Source: a virus | Length of the DNA stretch: 40,473 nucleotides | Virus record (IMG/VR): IMGVR_UViG_3300012924_000014 | Location: 1-40,473 of that record | Strand: one strand, 5' to 3' | In this document: piece by piece, positions 15,134 through 23,365 of the stretch | How the letters are laid out: each line of letters starts with the position of its first letter | Numbering within the stretch: the stretch's first letter is position 1 | The notes under the pieces: generated by a model | Told to the model about the DNA's origin: nothing | The model's input: the letters and a program-made list of their open reading frames with translations, nothing else | Databases searched by the model: none | Position numbers and translations under genes: made by a program

Positions 15134-15917
15134 ATCTGTTGGTCTTGAATTAATTCATAACGAAGGACAGCATTTTGAAAAGTTAATGGTTTCCGCTATT
15201 GGAAAAACAATGCGTAAAATTGCAGCATCATTGAATGATACCGCTGCATTGATTACCGTTGACGATCTTGCTATGATCACTTCACTTTGGACAGGTCAAG
15301 TTGATTCTAATTTATTAGATAAAATTGGTAAAGCATTTATTGATTCTGCTTATACAACTAGAAATGATTTACAATCACATTTAAATCAAATAAAAAATAA
15401 AGGAACCACAGCAGCGGCTGTTAAAGCTACTAATTCTGCATATCAAATACCTAAAATATCTAATCATCATGCACAAAATTTAATGGAAACCGCCCGTAAT
15501 AGAATGGTTAATGTTGGTAATGATGTGTGGGAAGTTGCTAGAAATTCTTTGGTAGATGGATTAAAGGCTGGCGAAGGAGTAGATAAATTACGTGACAGAA
15601 TTGTAGCCTCCACAAACATTGCTGCACCACGTGCTGGTGTTGTTGCTCGTACTGAAATTTCACATGCTATGAACCAAGGAACATTACAACAAATGAAAGC
15701 AATTAATGTCCCAACAATGATGAAAGAATGGATTGCAACAAATGATGATAGAACGCGCCCAGAGCATGCGGAAGTTAATGGTGAAAAAATAGGAATTAGT
15801 GATGCATTCTCTATTGGAGAAGAACCAGGAGATGCAGTCAATTGTCGTTGCACATTAGGTTTTGATATTCCAGATGATGACTTTGATAATGCTTTTCCTG
15901 CTGATGATTCAAAATAA
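15120..15917 (+). CDS. MuF-like minor capsid protein, 265 aa
   Basis: The C-terminal half carries the Mu gpF signature: ARTEISHAMNQGTLQQM, then WIATNDDRTRPEH starting near residue 203, and GDAVNCRCTLGF at about 236-247. The DxRTRPxH and NCRC elements are the family's defining residues. MuF proteins sit on the inner head near the portal and help DNA ejection or head assembly. The N-terminal 150 residues are helical. It overlaps the portal by 14 bases, as often seen, and is followed by a strong terminator hairpin. Confidence 0.9.
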   Translation: MVTIKSVGLELIHNEGQHFEKLMVSAIGKTMRKIAASLNDTAALITVDDLAMITSLWTGQVDSNLLDKIGKAFIDSAYTTRNDLQSHLNQIKNKGTTAAAVKATNSAYQIPKISNHHAQNLMETARNRMVNVGNDVWEVARNSLVDGLKAGEGVDKLRDRIVASTNIAAPRAGVVARTEISHAMNQGTLQQMKAINVPTMMKEWIATNDDRTRPEHAEVNGEKIGISDAFSIGEEPGDAVNCRCTLGFDIPDDDFDNAFPADDSK

Positions 15918-15974
15918 ACTGGGACATATTTGTATATAACACTCAGATTATAAAGTATCATTCATAAATTTACT

Positions 15975-16018
15975 AACCCGCTTACAAACAACTCGTTTGT
16001 AGGCGGGTTTCTTTGTTG
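15975..16018 (+). terminator. Intrinsic terminator after the portal/MuF genes
   Basis: A 15-base arm at 15975-15989 (AACCCGCTTACAAAC) pairs with 15995-16009 (GTTTGTAGGCGGGTT) with one G-T wobble around a five-base loop. The 3' arm runs directly into a T-rich stretch. This is the strongest hairpin I found and lies in the 181-base gap 15918-16098. Because the arms are nearly symmetric it may act in both directions. Confidence 0.85.
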
Positions 16019-16054
16019 ACATCGCTAGCCGGCTGCATTACTGCAATCTATGAT
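16016..16054 (+). promoter_or_regulatory. Promoter-like elements upstream of the protease/capsid genes
   Basis: A perfect TTGACA at 16016-16021 abuts the terminator, and TATGAT lies at 16049-16054, but they are 27 bases apart. At the normal 17-base spacing only TACTGC (16039) is available. An 8-base palindrome AGCCGGCT is at 16027-16034 and could bind a protein. Restarting transcription here for capsid genes after a terminator makes sense, but the spacing is poor and the call is tentative. Confidence 0.3.
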
Positions 16055-16098
16055 CATGGCAAGTCGGACATCATTCGCCAAAAGGATAATTAATTCTA

Positions 16099-17925
16099 AT
16101 GACGGTTGACGTTGCAGAATTAGATATTGAACTCGGAGGAAAACCGAGTAAACAAACTCCGGCTGATCAACGATTAAAAAAGAACAAAATGAAAAATAAA
16201 AGAACGCCTAATTCGGAGGCAGATGTGACAGCTATAGATGATGAAGAAATCATTGATGCTGAGATTGTCTCTGAAACTTTTGCTACCGGAAATGATTCTA
16301 CTGACATCCCCATGTGGCAAGGAATTTTAGTTCCTGAAGGTGTTGCTACTGGAGATGGTAGAGAATTTTCTGAAGATTCCATTAAATGGGCTGACACTCC
16401 TATGCCTTTACGTTGGCAAAAGGAAACAGCACACGGCGGAATGAATGATGTAACTGTTAATGTTGGTTCCATTACTAAAGTATGGCGTGATGGAAACAAT
16501 ATTATGGGGTCCGGTAATTTTGATTTAGGTGGACCTGACGATGATGATGCACATGAAATCTTTCGGCGGATGTCAGCGCAAGACACATCAGCGGGTGGAA
16601 TTTCTATTGATGCTGATGACATTACAGATGCAGATATTGAATATGTATTTCCTAAACCTGATGACTCAAAAGAATCTGATGAAGATGATGAAGACGACTG
16701 GCTAATGATGCTTTTTGCAATGCCAGAAAAAATAATCTTTCATTCTGCAAGAATTCGTGCCGCTACTATGGTTGATATTCCTGCATTTACTCAAGCTAAA
16801 ATTTCTCTTTTATCTGATGATGATAAAAAAAGTTATTCTACTTTATCATTAGTTAAAACTGAAACATTTGGGCCAGTTGCTACTCATTCCACTGCAACAT
16901 CTGATGGATCGTGGGATGGCCCGGCTAATGAAAAAAATTTACCAGCACCGATGAAATTGTCGATTGCTAAAGATGCTTATGCATGGTTTGATGATTCAGC
17001 TGTAACTGATGGAGAAATTCCTAAATCAGGTTGTAAATTTATTCATCATGAAATCAGTTCAGATGGAACTCCCGGCGCTGCAAATCTTACTGCATGTTCA
17101 ACTGGAATTGGTGTATTACATGGCGGTCGCGGTGGAACAACAATTCCTGATGGAGATAAGCGCGGAGTATATGACCATTTAGCAAAGCATCTCCGGGATG
17201 GTGGACAAGAACCTCCACCATTTACCATTGAAGATTCTTTAGTTGCACATGCTTGGCACGATGTCTATAAACCACCTGCCGAATGGTTTTCTAATCCAGG
17301 TCTCGGACAGGTTATGCCTATTGTTGTTACCGATAATGGTCGAGTTTATGGACATGCTGCACAGTGGGGCGATTGTCATTTAGGTTATATGAATGAATGT
17401 GTTATGCCTCCGCATGAAGATTTTCATTCTCACTTTCTTACTGGTGAATTAATCTGTGAAGATAATTCACACATTGCAGTTGGCCAAATTACTGCAGGAA
17501 TTAAGCATGCATCATTATCTATGAATGCAGCTAAAGCTAGTGAACATTATGAAGATACTAATGCTGTTGTCTGTGATGTTATTACTGGAAACGATAAATA
17601 CGGAATTTGGGTAGCGGGAGCAATTAGACCCACCGCTGATGCGGCGCGAGTTCAAGCCTTGCGTGCCTCCGGACAAGTGTCGCCAGATTGGCGTCGCATT
17701 GGCGGTGCATTAAGAATGGTTGCATTGTTAACCGTGAATGTTTCCGGTTATCAAGTACCTAAAGCACGTTCCTTTGTGGCATCAGGCAATATTCAAAGTC
17801 TTGTGTCATCGGGAATGGTAACCGTTAGGTCGCAGGGACCTACGGAAGATGAATTAAATAAGCGGGCCTTAAAAGTTCTTCGTGAGAATTTAACACGGAG
17901 AGTGCATCCGGAAAGGACTGATTAA
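16099..17925 (+). CDS. Multidomain capsid maturation protease, 608 aa
   Basis: Residues about 70-235 form the protease: HGGMNDVTVNVGSIT contains the likely catalytic H112, and SAGGISIDADD the likely nucleophile S169, as in herpesvirus-like prohead proteases. Residues about 272-372 form a second domain starting SWDGPANEKNLPAPMK, with YKCFIHHE-type (GCKFIHHE) and RGVYDHLAKHLRD motifs often fused to actinophage proteases. Residues about 385-570 form a third with HAAQWGDCHLGY, CVMPPHEDF and GIWVAGAIRP motifs. It should cut scaffold or capsid arms during maturation. The N-terminus is basic then acidic and may be scaffold-like. An AAAGGA site lies upstream. Confidence 0.85.
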   Translation: MTVDVAELDIELGGKPSKQTPADQRLKKNKMKNKRTPNSEADVTAIDDEEIIDAEIVSETFATGNDSTDIPMWQGILVPEGVATGDGREFSEDSIKWADTPMPLRWQKETAHGGMNDVTVNVGSITKVWRDGNNIMGSGNFDLGGPDDDDAHEIFRRMSAQDTSAGGISIDADDITDADIEYVFPKPDDSKESDEDDEDDWLMMLFAMPEKIIFHSARIRAATMVDIPAFTQAKISLLSDDDKKSYSTLSLVKTETFGPVATHSTATSDGSWDGPANEKNLPAPMKLSIAKDAYAWFDDSAVTDGEIPKSGCKFIHHEISSDGTPGAANLTACSTGIGVLHGGRGGTTIPDGDKRGVYDHLAKHLRDGGQEPPPFTIEDSLVAHAWHDVYKPPAEWFSNPGLGQVMPIVVTDNGRVYGHAAQWGDCHLGYMNECVMPPHEDFHSHFLTGELICEDNSHIAVGQITAGIKHASLSMNAAKASEHYEDTNAVVCDVITGNDKYGIWVAGAIRPTADAARVQALRASGQVSPDWRRIGGALRMVALLTVNVSGYQVPKARSFVASGNIQSLVSSGMVTVRSQGPTEDELNKRALKVLRENLTRRVHPERTD

Positions 17926-17926
17926 A

Positions 17927-18031
17927 ATGTGCGGTTGCTACAAACGAGTAGTTACTCCACCTGAAATTCCGGCGCCACAACCGGCGCCACAACCGGAGGA
18001 AAACAAAACTCCGGTAACGGCCGGTAAGTAA
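17927..18031 (+). CDS. Tiny MCGC protein, 34 aa
   Basis: ATG 17927 lies one base after the protease stop, with AAAGGA about ten bases upstream. It encodes MCGCYKRVVTPPEIPAPQPA and ends KTPVTAGK. Two Cys at 2 and 4 precede a Pro-rich tail containing a twofold 12-base repeat (17969-17992) that codes PAPQ twice. A comparable Cys-rich mini-protein between protease and capsid is familiar from actinophages, where its role is unknown. The spacing, ribosome-binding site and position make it likely to be real. Confidence 0.6.
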   Translation: MCGCYKRVVTPPEIPAPQPAPQPEENKTPVTAGK

Positions 18032-18052
18032 TATCTATTAAGGAGCTTTATC

Positions 18053-19837
18053 GTGGCTGATGAACTTGTCACCGTGCCACAGGATTTGACGCTTCTCAGC
18101 GACCAAGATTTGGACACGCTGCAGGTCAATGCCGTTGCTGAATTTGATCGAATCAACGGTGATGAGAACGTCACGCCTGATGCAGTGCAATATCAATTAA
18201 ATTTGGCCAATGATATTGACCGAATTCGTGCGGAAGTTGCGGGGCGCGCGGCGCGTGCAACGCAAACTGCTGAACAAGAGCGCGCACGTTTGATTGAACA
18301 AAGGGCTAATCTTCAAACTCGCGTCCATGGTGCTACCGAGGGCGGCGATAATGAATTAGGCGATGGCAATAGGCCCGCTGCCGTTGTAGATGTTGAAGCA
18401 ATTGCCCGCGCATCTGCAGAAGGTGCCACCGCTGCACTTGTCGCCGCTCTTGGTGAAAGACGCGGACTTGATGCTAATGCAATTAGTAAGCGTGCAACTG
18501 CAACGCTTTCTGAAGCACGGCGTCACATTCCCGCTCCCGCAATTCCTACGCCACGTTTAGCTGTTACTGCTGGCGTAGATATTCCGGGTGTTGCTCGCGG
18601 TGCAGAAATGACATCTTTAGATGATTTAGTTTCTGCATTCCAGCGTGCGGCAAAAGGCGCTCCGGTTACCCGTGATGGTATTGGTCAAGAGCGTTTAGTT
18701 GCAACTATTAATAATCAATTTGAACATACTGTAGATGATCGTACATCGCCTGCACAGATGGAAGAATTGATTAATTATTTGCGTCGCCCAGAGAAGATGA
18801 ATTCTTTGGTTGCCGGTGGCGGTTGGTGTGCACCATCTGAAATTCGTTATGAGTTTTTCAATGTAGCTTGTAATGATGGTTTAATTGATTTGCCAACTGT
18901 TGGTGTTACGCGCGGCGGTTTGCGATTCCCGGTTTCACCTTCAATTGCTGATGCTTTTCTCAATGGTGCCGGTGCAACTGTTGGTATGGCTGGATTTGCT
19001 AAGCCTGGATTTGATTATACTTCTGATCCTTGGCTATGGACTGAAACTACCGATATTTCGGCAGTTACTGGTAATCCAACTAAACCAACTATGCGTGTTC
19101 CTTGTCCTTCATTCACCGATGCTCGGTTAGAGTGCTACGGTATTACGCTTACCGCTGGTAATCTTACTGATGATGCTTACCCTGAATCTACTGCCAATAC
19201 GCTTAAGCTTTTGCTTTCGGCTTGGGAACATGCGCAGAATGCGCGTATTATTTCTCAGATGGTAGCACTTTCTAGTACCGCTATTACTGGTATTGGTTCT
19301 GCTACAAAGCCTGTTTATAATACTGTTCTTTCTGGTATTGATTTAGGTGCTACGGATTACCGTGCCAAGTATGGTATGTGTGATGCCGATGTATTAGAAG
19401 TTGTTGCACCATATTGGGTTAAGGATCTTATTACTGCAGATCTCGCGTGGCGTACTAAAGTTGAATTACTTTCAGTTACTGATGCGCAAATCAATGGCTA
19501 TTTTGCTGATCGTAATCTCAGTGTTCAGTGGGTAAATGATTGGCAGGTAAGAGGTTCTGGTCAGTTTGGAAATGTCACTACGCCAATGACTGCGTGGCCA
19601 ACTAGTGCACAGTTTATGGTATTTGCTGCTGGTACATTCATTAAGGGTAATGGACTTACGCTAGATCTTGGTGTTGTCCGTGACTCTGTTTTGAATGCTG
19701 CTAACGATTTTACTGCCGCATGGTCTGAAGAATGCCATTTGGTTGCAAAAGTTGGGCATGAGTCCAGGCTTTATACATTGGCCTTTGGTGTTGGCGGATT
19801 TGACGCTGCTCCTGAGACTCTTGCTGCACAGATTTAA
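18053..19837 (+). CDS. Major capsid protein with N-terminal scaffold-like arm, 594 aa
   Basis: It starts at GTG 18053 with AGGAG seven bases upstream. Residues 1-135 are helical and charged (QTAEQERARLIEQRANLQ), typical of a fused scaffolding or delta domain that the maturation protease would remove. Residues about 140-210 contain SEARRHIPAPAIPTPR and VAGVDIPGVARG-like segments known from actinophage capsids (here TAGVDIPGVARG). The rest is consistent with an HK97-like shell protein ending RLYTLAFGVGGFDAAP. The first 650 bases are clearly richer in G+C than their neighbours. It is followed by capsid-associated proteins. Confidence 0.85.
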   Translation: MADELVTVPQDLTLLSDQDLDTLQVNAVAEFDRINGDENVTPDAVQYQLNLANDIDRIRAEVAGRAARATQTAEQERARLIEQRANLQTRVHGATEGGDNELGDGNRPAAVVDVEAIARASAEGATAALVAALGERRGLDANAISKRATATLSEARRHIPAPAIPTPRLAVTAGVDIPGVARGAEMTSLDDLVSAFQRAAKGAPVTRDGIGQERLVATINNQFEHTVDDRTSPAQMEELINYLRRPEKMNSLVAGGGWCAPSEIRYEFFNVACNDGLIDLPTVGVTRGGLRFPVSPSIADAFLNGAGATVGMAGFAKPGFDYTSDPWLWTETTDISAVTGNPTKPTMRVPCPSFTDARLECYGITLTAGNLTDDAYPESTANTLKLLLSAWEHAQNARIISQMVALSSTAITGIGSATKPVYNTVLSGIDLGATDYRAKYGMCDADVLEVVAPYWVKDLITADLAWRTKVELLSVTDAQINGYFADRNLSVQWVNDWQVRGSGQFGNVTTPMTAWPTSAQFMVFAAGTFIKGNGLTLDLGVVRDSVLNAANDFTAAWSEECHLVAKVGHESRLYTLAFGVGGFDAAPETLAAQI

Positions 19838-19882
19838 GTGGAGGATTACACACTAGTCAAATGGAATAGGGGTGAATAACAA

Positions 19883-20806
19883 ATGGCCAACATGAGGCAA
19901 ATTGTTGATCCGCCATCATTCACGCCTATTCCATTTGGTTTACTAACTACTGTTGAGTTTCCAAATACACCAGATGTTCACTGGCAGAATGGTATTACAT
20001 ATCAACCCGTATGTGGTGTTGCCGTAACAGGTCTAGGCGAATTAACATATGATGAATGTCTTGCTGTTACGGGCAGTGGAGGAAATCCACCGCCACCTCA
20101 AGCATTTTTCAATTCAGTAAGTGTAGGACCAAGAGGCGCAACATCATTTGTTGCAATGGTTGAATTTGATTGTTCAGCTGTTGGTAATGAGCAAGCTCAA
20201 TTAACAGCTACTAAAGCTTTATCTATGGCTGAACCTTGGCAAGTTGAACGTGCATTTTGGACTGGTGTTGCAAGTGGACAGTCAATTGTATTTCCTCATC
20301 TTGCAGCTAATGCACAAGTTTTAGATTCAGATGGAATTCTTTTACAAGATCCAGCAACAATTGTTTCTGGTGCTGGTGAAACATTTCCTCTTAATATTGA
20401 ACAAGCATTAGGTGAATTAGAACAAGCTATTGCAAATTGTTATGATGGTGTTGGAGTTATTCATGTTCCTGAATTACTTCTACCAACAATGGATGCATGG
20501 GGAGTTATTAAACAAGTTGGTCCAGTAATGAAAACAGCTAATGGAAATAAAATTGCTGTTGGTGCTGGATATGATGGAAGTTCCCCAACCGGTGCACCTC
20601 GCGGACCAAATGCCTGTTGGATGTATGGAACAGGAAATGTATTCGGATATCGTAGTGATATAAGAGTACGTGCGCCACAGGGTGCACAATCATTTGATAA
20701 AGCAACAAATACAATGAAGCTTATTGCCGAACGTACTTATGTACTCGGTTGGGATTGCTGTCATTTTGCAGTCCAAACTAATGTTGGCGTCCCGAAGGGA
20801 ACGTAA
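19883..20806 (+). CDS. Capsid-associated virion protein, 307 aa
   Basis: AGGGGTGA precedes the start. The protein begins ANMRQIVDPPSFTPIPFG and carries AEPWQVERAFWTG, CYDGVGVIHVPELLLP and RTYVLGWDCCHFAVQ. These belong to a virion protein family that follows the major capsid gene in several Streptomyces and other actinophages, usually listed as hypothetical or capsid-like. Encapsulin- or HK97-like character is suspected from the VERAFWTG and VIHVP segments. It could be a second shell component or a vertex protein. It is not the main capsid, because the upstream gene has the scaffold arm and maturation context. Confidence 0.65.
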   Translation: MANMRQIVDPPSFTPIPFGLLTTVEFPNTPDVHWQNGITYQPVCGVAVTGLGELTYDECLAVTGSGGNPPPPQAFFNSVSVGPRGATSFVAMVEFDCSAVGNEQAQLTATKALSMAEPWQVERAFWTGVASGQSIVFPHLAANAQVLDSDGILLQDPATIVSGAGETFPLNIEQALGELEQAIANCYDGVGVIHVPELLLPTMDAWGVIKQVGPVMKTANGNKIAVGAGYDGSSPTGAPRGPNACWMYGTGNVFGYRSDIRVRAPQGAQSFDKATNTMKLIAERTYVLGWDCCHFAVQTNVGVPKGT

Positions 20807-20808
20807 TT

Positions 20809-21486
20809 ATGAGTTCAGTCTGTGCGGTCCCTATCAAGGGAACGTCAATGCGAATTGTGCAACTTGACGTTTGTGGTAATCCTGTTACCGGCGCGTCAAG
20901 TCACGTTATTGTTGCTGCATTTTCTCAGGTAGCTATGGCTCCTCAGTATGAAGATGGTACTGAGTTTTTTGAGAAAACTGCTGATGGTTTAATTTGTGTC
21001 AATCAGAAAGACCCGCCAATTCTTAAGAGAATGGCATTGACGGTTGACTTGTGTTCTGTCGATCCTGATATGACACCATATGTTTTATCGGCTCGAGAAT
21101 TAGTAACTTCTGGTCCTGTTTCTGGTTATGGTTTTGGACTTTCAGAAGGTCCATCTACTGCTCATTATTCAATGGAAGTTTGGCAGAGAGTTGCCGGTGC
21201 CGGTGCATGTTCTGCTGGCGGAATTCAGCAATACATTTATAACGCATGGCCTCATTGTTATAATACGCAAGTTGGTTCGTACAATATTTCTAATGATAAA
21301 TCAACTATGCAGTTTATCTGTGATACAGCTGCAGCCGGTCCATTATGGCTAGATGGCCCGGGTACTGGCACTAGTTATTTGCCTGCAACTGGTACGACTT
21401 CTGCATTAACTACTGAACATTGGTTATGGAATATTACAACTACTACTCCGCCTGTTCCATCTTGTGGTTCTGCACTTTTGACATAG
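20809..21486 (+). CDS. Putative major tail protein (tube), 225 aa
   Basis: GAAGGGAACG lies just before the ATG. The sequence opens SVCAVPIKGTSMRIVQLDVC and includes EDGTEFFEKTADGLICVNQK, then LKRMALTVDLCSVDPDM. This strand-rich pattern with conserved Cys is familiar from actinophage proteins annotated as tail or structural proteins, and its size suits a tube subunit. It stands apart from the head-tail connectors at 27321-29031, so an alternative is a head-associated protein. Function is assigned by resemblance and size only. Confidence 0.5.
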   Translation: MSSVCAVPIKGTSMRIVQLDVCGNPVTGASSHVIVAAFSQVAMAPQYEDGTEFFEKTADGLICVNQKDPPILKRMALTVDLCSVDPDMTPYVLSARELVTSGPVSGYGFGLSEGPSTAHYSMEVWQRVAGAGACSAGGIQQYIYNAWPHCYNTQVGSYNISNDKSTMQFICDTAAAGPLWLDGPGTGTSYLPATGTTSALTTEHWLWNITTTTPPVPSCGSALLT

Positions 21487-21495
21487 GGGTTTTAA

Positions 21496-22446
21496 ATGAG
21501 TCTTAACGGTAATGCGGGTTTTGGTGGTGTGCTGAAGTCGCGTGTTATTCGCGCGCCAAAACCGCATGCCGTAAAGACTCTGCGAATTCCAGGTTTAGGT
21601 CGCGTTGCTTTTACTAAAGATCCTGGTGATAGCGGTTTATTTGCGCGTCATTATTTTGAAACGCAACTGACCGCTTATCACAGGAATAGTAAAGGTGAAT
21701 TACTTGATGAAAGGGATTTAGGTTCTGGATTAGTCACTAACGTTGGTGTACTTTCCTTAGCCAATGATTCTCAATGGGCAATTACATCAGCTACACCAAT
21801 TAATATTTTAAAAATTGCCAATAACCATGCAACTGGTACACAAGTTGTTGGCGCTGCAACTGCAGCAGTAACTGATATTAAACTTGTTACACCATCAGCA
21901 AATGGTGGCCAAACAATGGTCGCTGGTGTTCAAACTATGATTCCCGGTACAAATGCCGGAGGAACTGGCACTAGCACAACAGGAACTAATAAATATCAAA
22001 CTGTTGCAACTATTAACTACACTGGTACTGAAGCCGTTACAGAGTGGGGTTTGTTCGGTAATCTCGGTGCAATTGGTGGTACTGCATTATCATCTTCAAC
22101 GGGTTCACCATTTACAGCGGGTAGTGCAACAACAGGTACTGTTACAGGAACTCCATTAACTGCTTCATCTTCATCCGCTCAGGGACAAGCTAATACAGTA
22201 ATTGAAAATACTGGAAATGCTACTCCACATTGGGGATTAATTCTTTCTAATACTACTTCTATTGTTACTGTTCCGGCTTGGTATAAGGTTTCTGATAGCA
22301 CTGCTGCTGGTGTAACTCCAGCTAACACAAACACTTATGTTATTCGTCCTGTTCTTTGGGATAGAAAAACTTTTGCTGCTATCAACGTTAACAACGGAGA
22401 TTCAATTCAATTTACATATCAATTGACGCCTAATCAAGGCGGATAA
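21496..22446 (+). CDS. Virion structural protein, probable fibre/adhesion component, 316 aa
   Basis: AGGGG lies just upstream of ATG 21496. The first 75 residues (with LRIPGLGRVAFTKDPGDSGL) are compact and basic and may attach to the virion. The rest is Thr/Ser/Gly/Ala-rich, low-charge and beta-prone, with repetitive stretches such as GSATTGTVTGTPLTASSSSA, typical of fibre shafts. It ends with NGDSIQFTYQLTPNQGG, a phrase common in phage tail fibre proteins. The next gene starts immediately after its stop. Confidence 0.6.
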   Translation: MSLNGNAGFGGVLKSRVIRAPKPHAVKTLRIPGLGRVAFTKDPGDSGLFARHYFETQLTAYHRNSKGELLDERDLGSGLVTNVGVLSLANDSQWAITSATPINILKIANNHATGTQVVGAATAAVTDIKLVTPSANGGQTMVAGVQTMIPGTNAGGTGTSTTGTNKYQTVATINYTGTEAVTEWGLFGNLGAIGGTALSSSTGSPFTAGSATTGTVTGTPLTASSSSAQGQANTVIENTGNATPHWGLILSNTTSIVTVPAWYKVSDSTAAGVTPANTNTYVIRPVLWDRKTFAAINVNNGDSIQFTYQLTPNQGG

Positions 22447-22824
22447 GTGACAATTTACAGAACGTCATTATCATCTGTTCATCATAATATTGATCCTAAT
22501 AACTACGCTTATACTGATACAGTTGTTGGATCAGCTGGAAAAACTTTAACTATTACCGATCTACACATGAGTAGTTTTGGTTTTTTCCTTGTTCAATTAA
22601 GTTTCTCTAACGGAAGTGGAGATGCACCACAATTTGCTGTTGGTCCAGATAATCAAGTAAATCTTTCTGGAATGATTAATGGTCCTCATAATACATTCGG
22701 TGGGTCAGACGGAGATTTAAGGTTGCTATTACAATCTCCTGATTATGGTCTACTACAAGGAAGTTATTCAGGATACTCTAATTTACCTGCATTTAATTTT
22801 TATATTGCTGGAGAATTAGTGTAA
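22447..22824 (+). CDS. Small beta-rich virion protein, 125 aa
   Basis: GTG 22447 follows the previous stop directly, with AAGGCGGA just upstream inside that gene. The protein is strand-rich with many Gly, Asn and Ser turns (LHMSSFGFFLVQLSFSNGSG, then GPDNQVNLSGM). It resembles a small jelly-roll-type domain and is probably part of the adhesion module, but no family can be named. Confidence 0.58.
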   Translation: MTIYRTSLSSVHHNIDPNNYAYTDTVVGSAGKTLTITDLHMSSFGFFLVQLSFSNGSGDAPQFAVGPDNQVNLSGMINGPHNTFGGSDGDLRLLLQSPDYGLLQGSYSGYSNLPAFNFYIAGELV

Positions 22825-22829
22825 ATACA

Positions 22830-23084
22830 ATGTCCACGAACGAACATAAATTTAAGCTTAACAAAGATGGTTATTTAGAAATAGACCTGTGTTCTGAGCT
22901 TGGATATGCTAATGAACAGATTATTCGCATTACAATAAATGGAATATCGTTTAAAGCTAAATATAGTAATAGAAATAATCTTTTTACTAAAGTTCAAACA
23001 GAATTTATAATTGTTCGTACAGGTAAAAAATTTAAAATGATTGGATTTCCTCATCAAACAGTATTTTTTACAATAAAGACTTAA
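22830..23084 (+). CDS. Hypothetical protein, 84 aa
   Basis: A short basic beta-rich protein: HKFKLNKDGYLEIDLCSELG, then IIRITINGISFKAKY, then FIIVRTGKKFKMIGF. It lacks the Gly/Thr-rich fibre composition of its neighbours. It ends before a strong AAGGAG ribosome-binding site for the next gene. Likely virion-associated by position; function unknown. Confidence 0.58.
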   Translation: MSTNEHKFKLNKDGYLEIDLCSELGYANEQIIRITINGISFKAKYSNRNNLFTKVQTEFIIVRTGKKFKMIGFPHQTVFFTIKT

Positions 23085-23092
23085 GGAGAAAA

Positions 23093-23362
23093 ATGGCTAA
23101 TCCTATTATTAGTATTGCTGCCAATAAGAGTTCATATGCAATCGGTGAACTTATGACGGTTACTGCTACATATTCTGATCCAGATGCAAAAACTATTGTT
23201 ATTCATGGTACAGCTATGGATGCAGAAGGAAATGTTACGCCGGCAACCGTTAATGTTTCTTTAGCTGATCCAGTAACTGTTGTTATTACTGATGATGGTA
23301 ATCGTACATGGACAAAGATTTCTGATTCCGGTTCTGTAGCAGTATTTACAGCTACGGCATAA
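23093..23362 (+). CDS. Ig-like domain protein, 89 aa (N-terminal part of a split adhesin)
   Basis: An AAGGAG site precedes ATG 23093. The sequence is one bacterial Ig/cadherin-like domain: ISIAANKSSYAIGELMTVTA, a SDPDAKT turn, and GTAMDAEGNVT. It ends at TAA 23360-23362. The next gene begins three bases later in the same frame, and its first 25 residues (VNITGKGTDAEGHITSVSIS) repeat the second half of this domain. The two thus look like one former or conditional protein split by a stop. Confidence 0.65.
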   Translation: MANPIISIAANKSSYAIGELMTVTATYSDPDAKTIVIHGTAMDAEGNVTPATVNVSLADPVTVVITDDGNRTWTKISDSGSVAVFTATA

Positions 23363-23365
23363 TTA

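Noticed and set aside
15467-15961. Minus-strand frame of 164 codons over the MuF gene
   Set aside because: The + strand has the diagnostic MuF motifs, and the opposite frame has none and no start signal.
16039-16054. TACTGC or TATGAT as a confident -10 box for the TTGACA at 16016
   Set aside because: One is a poor match and the other is 27 bases away, so only a tentative regulatory entry was kept.
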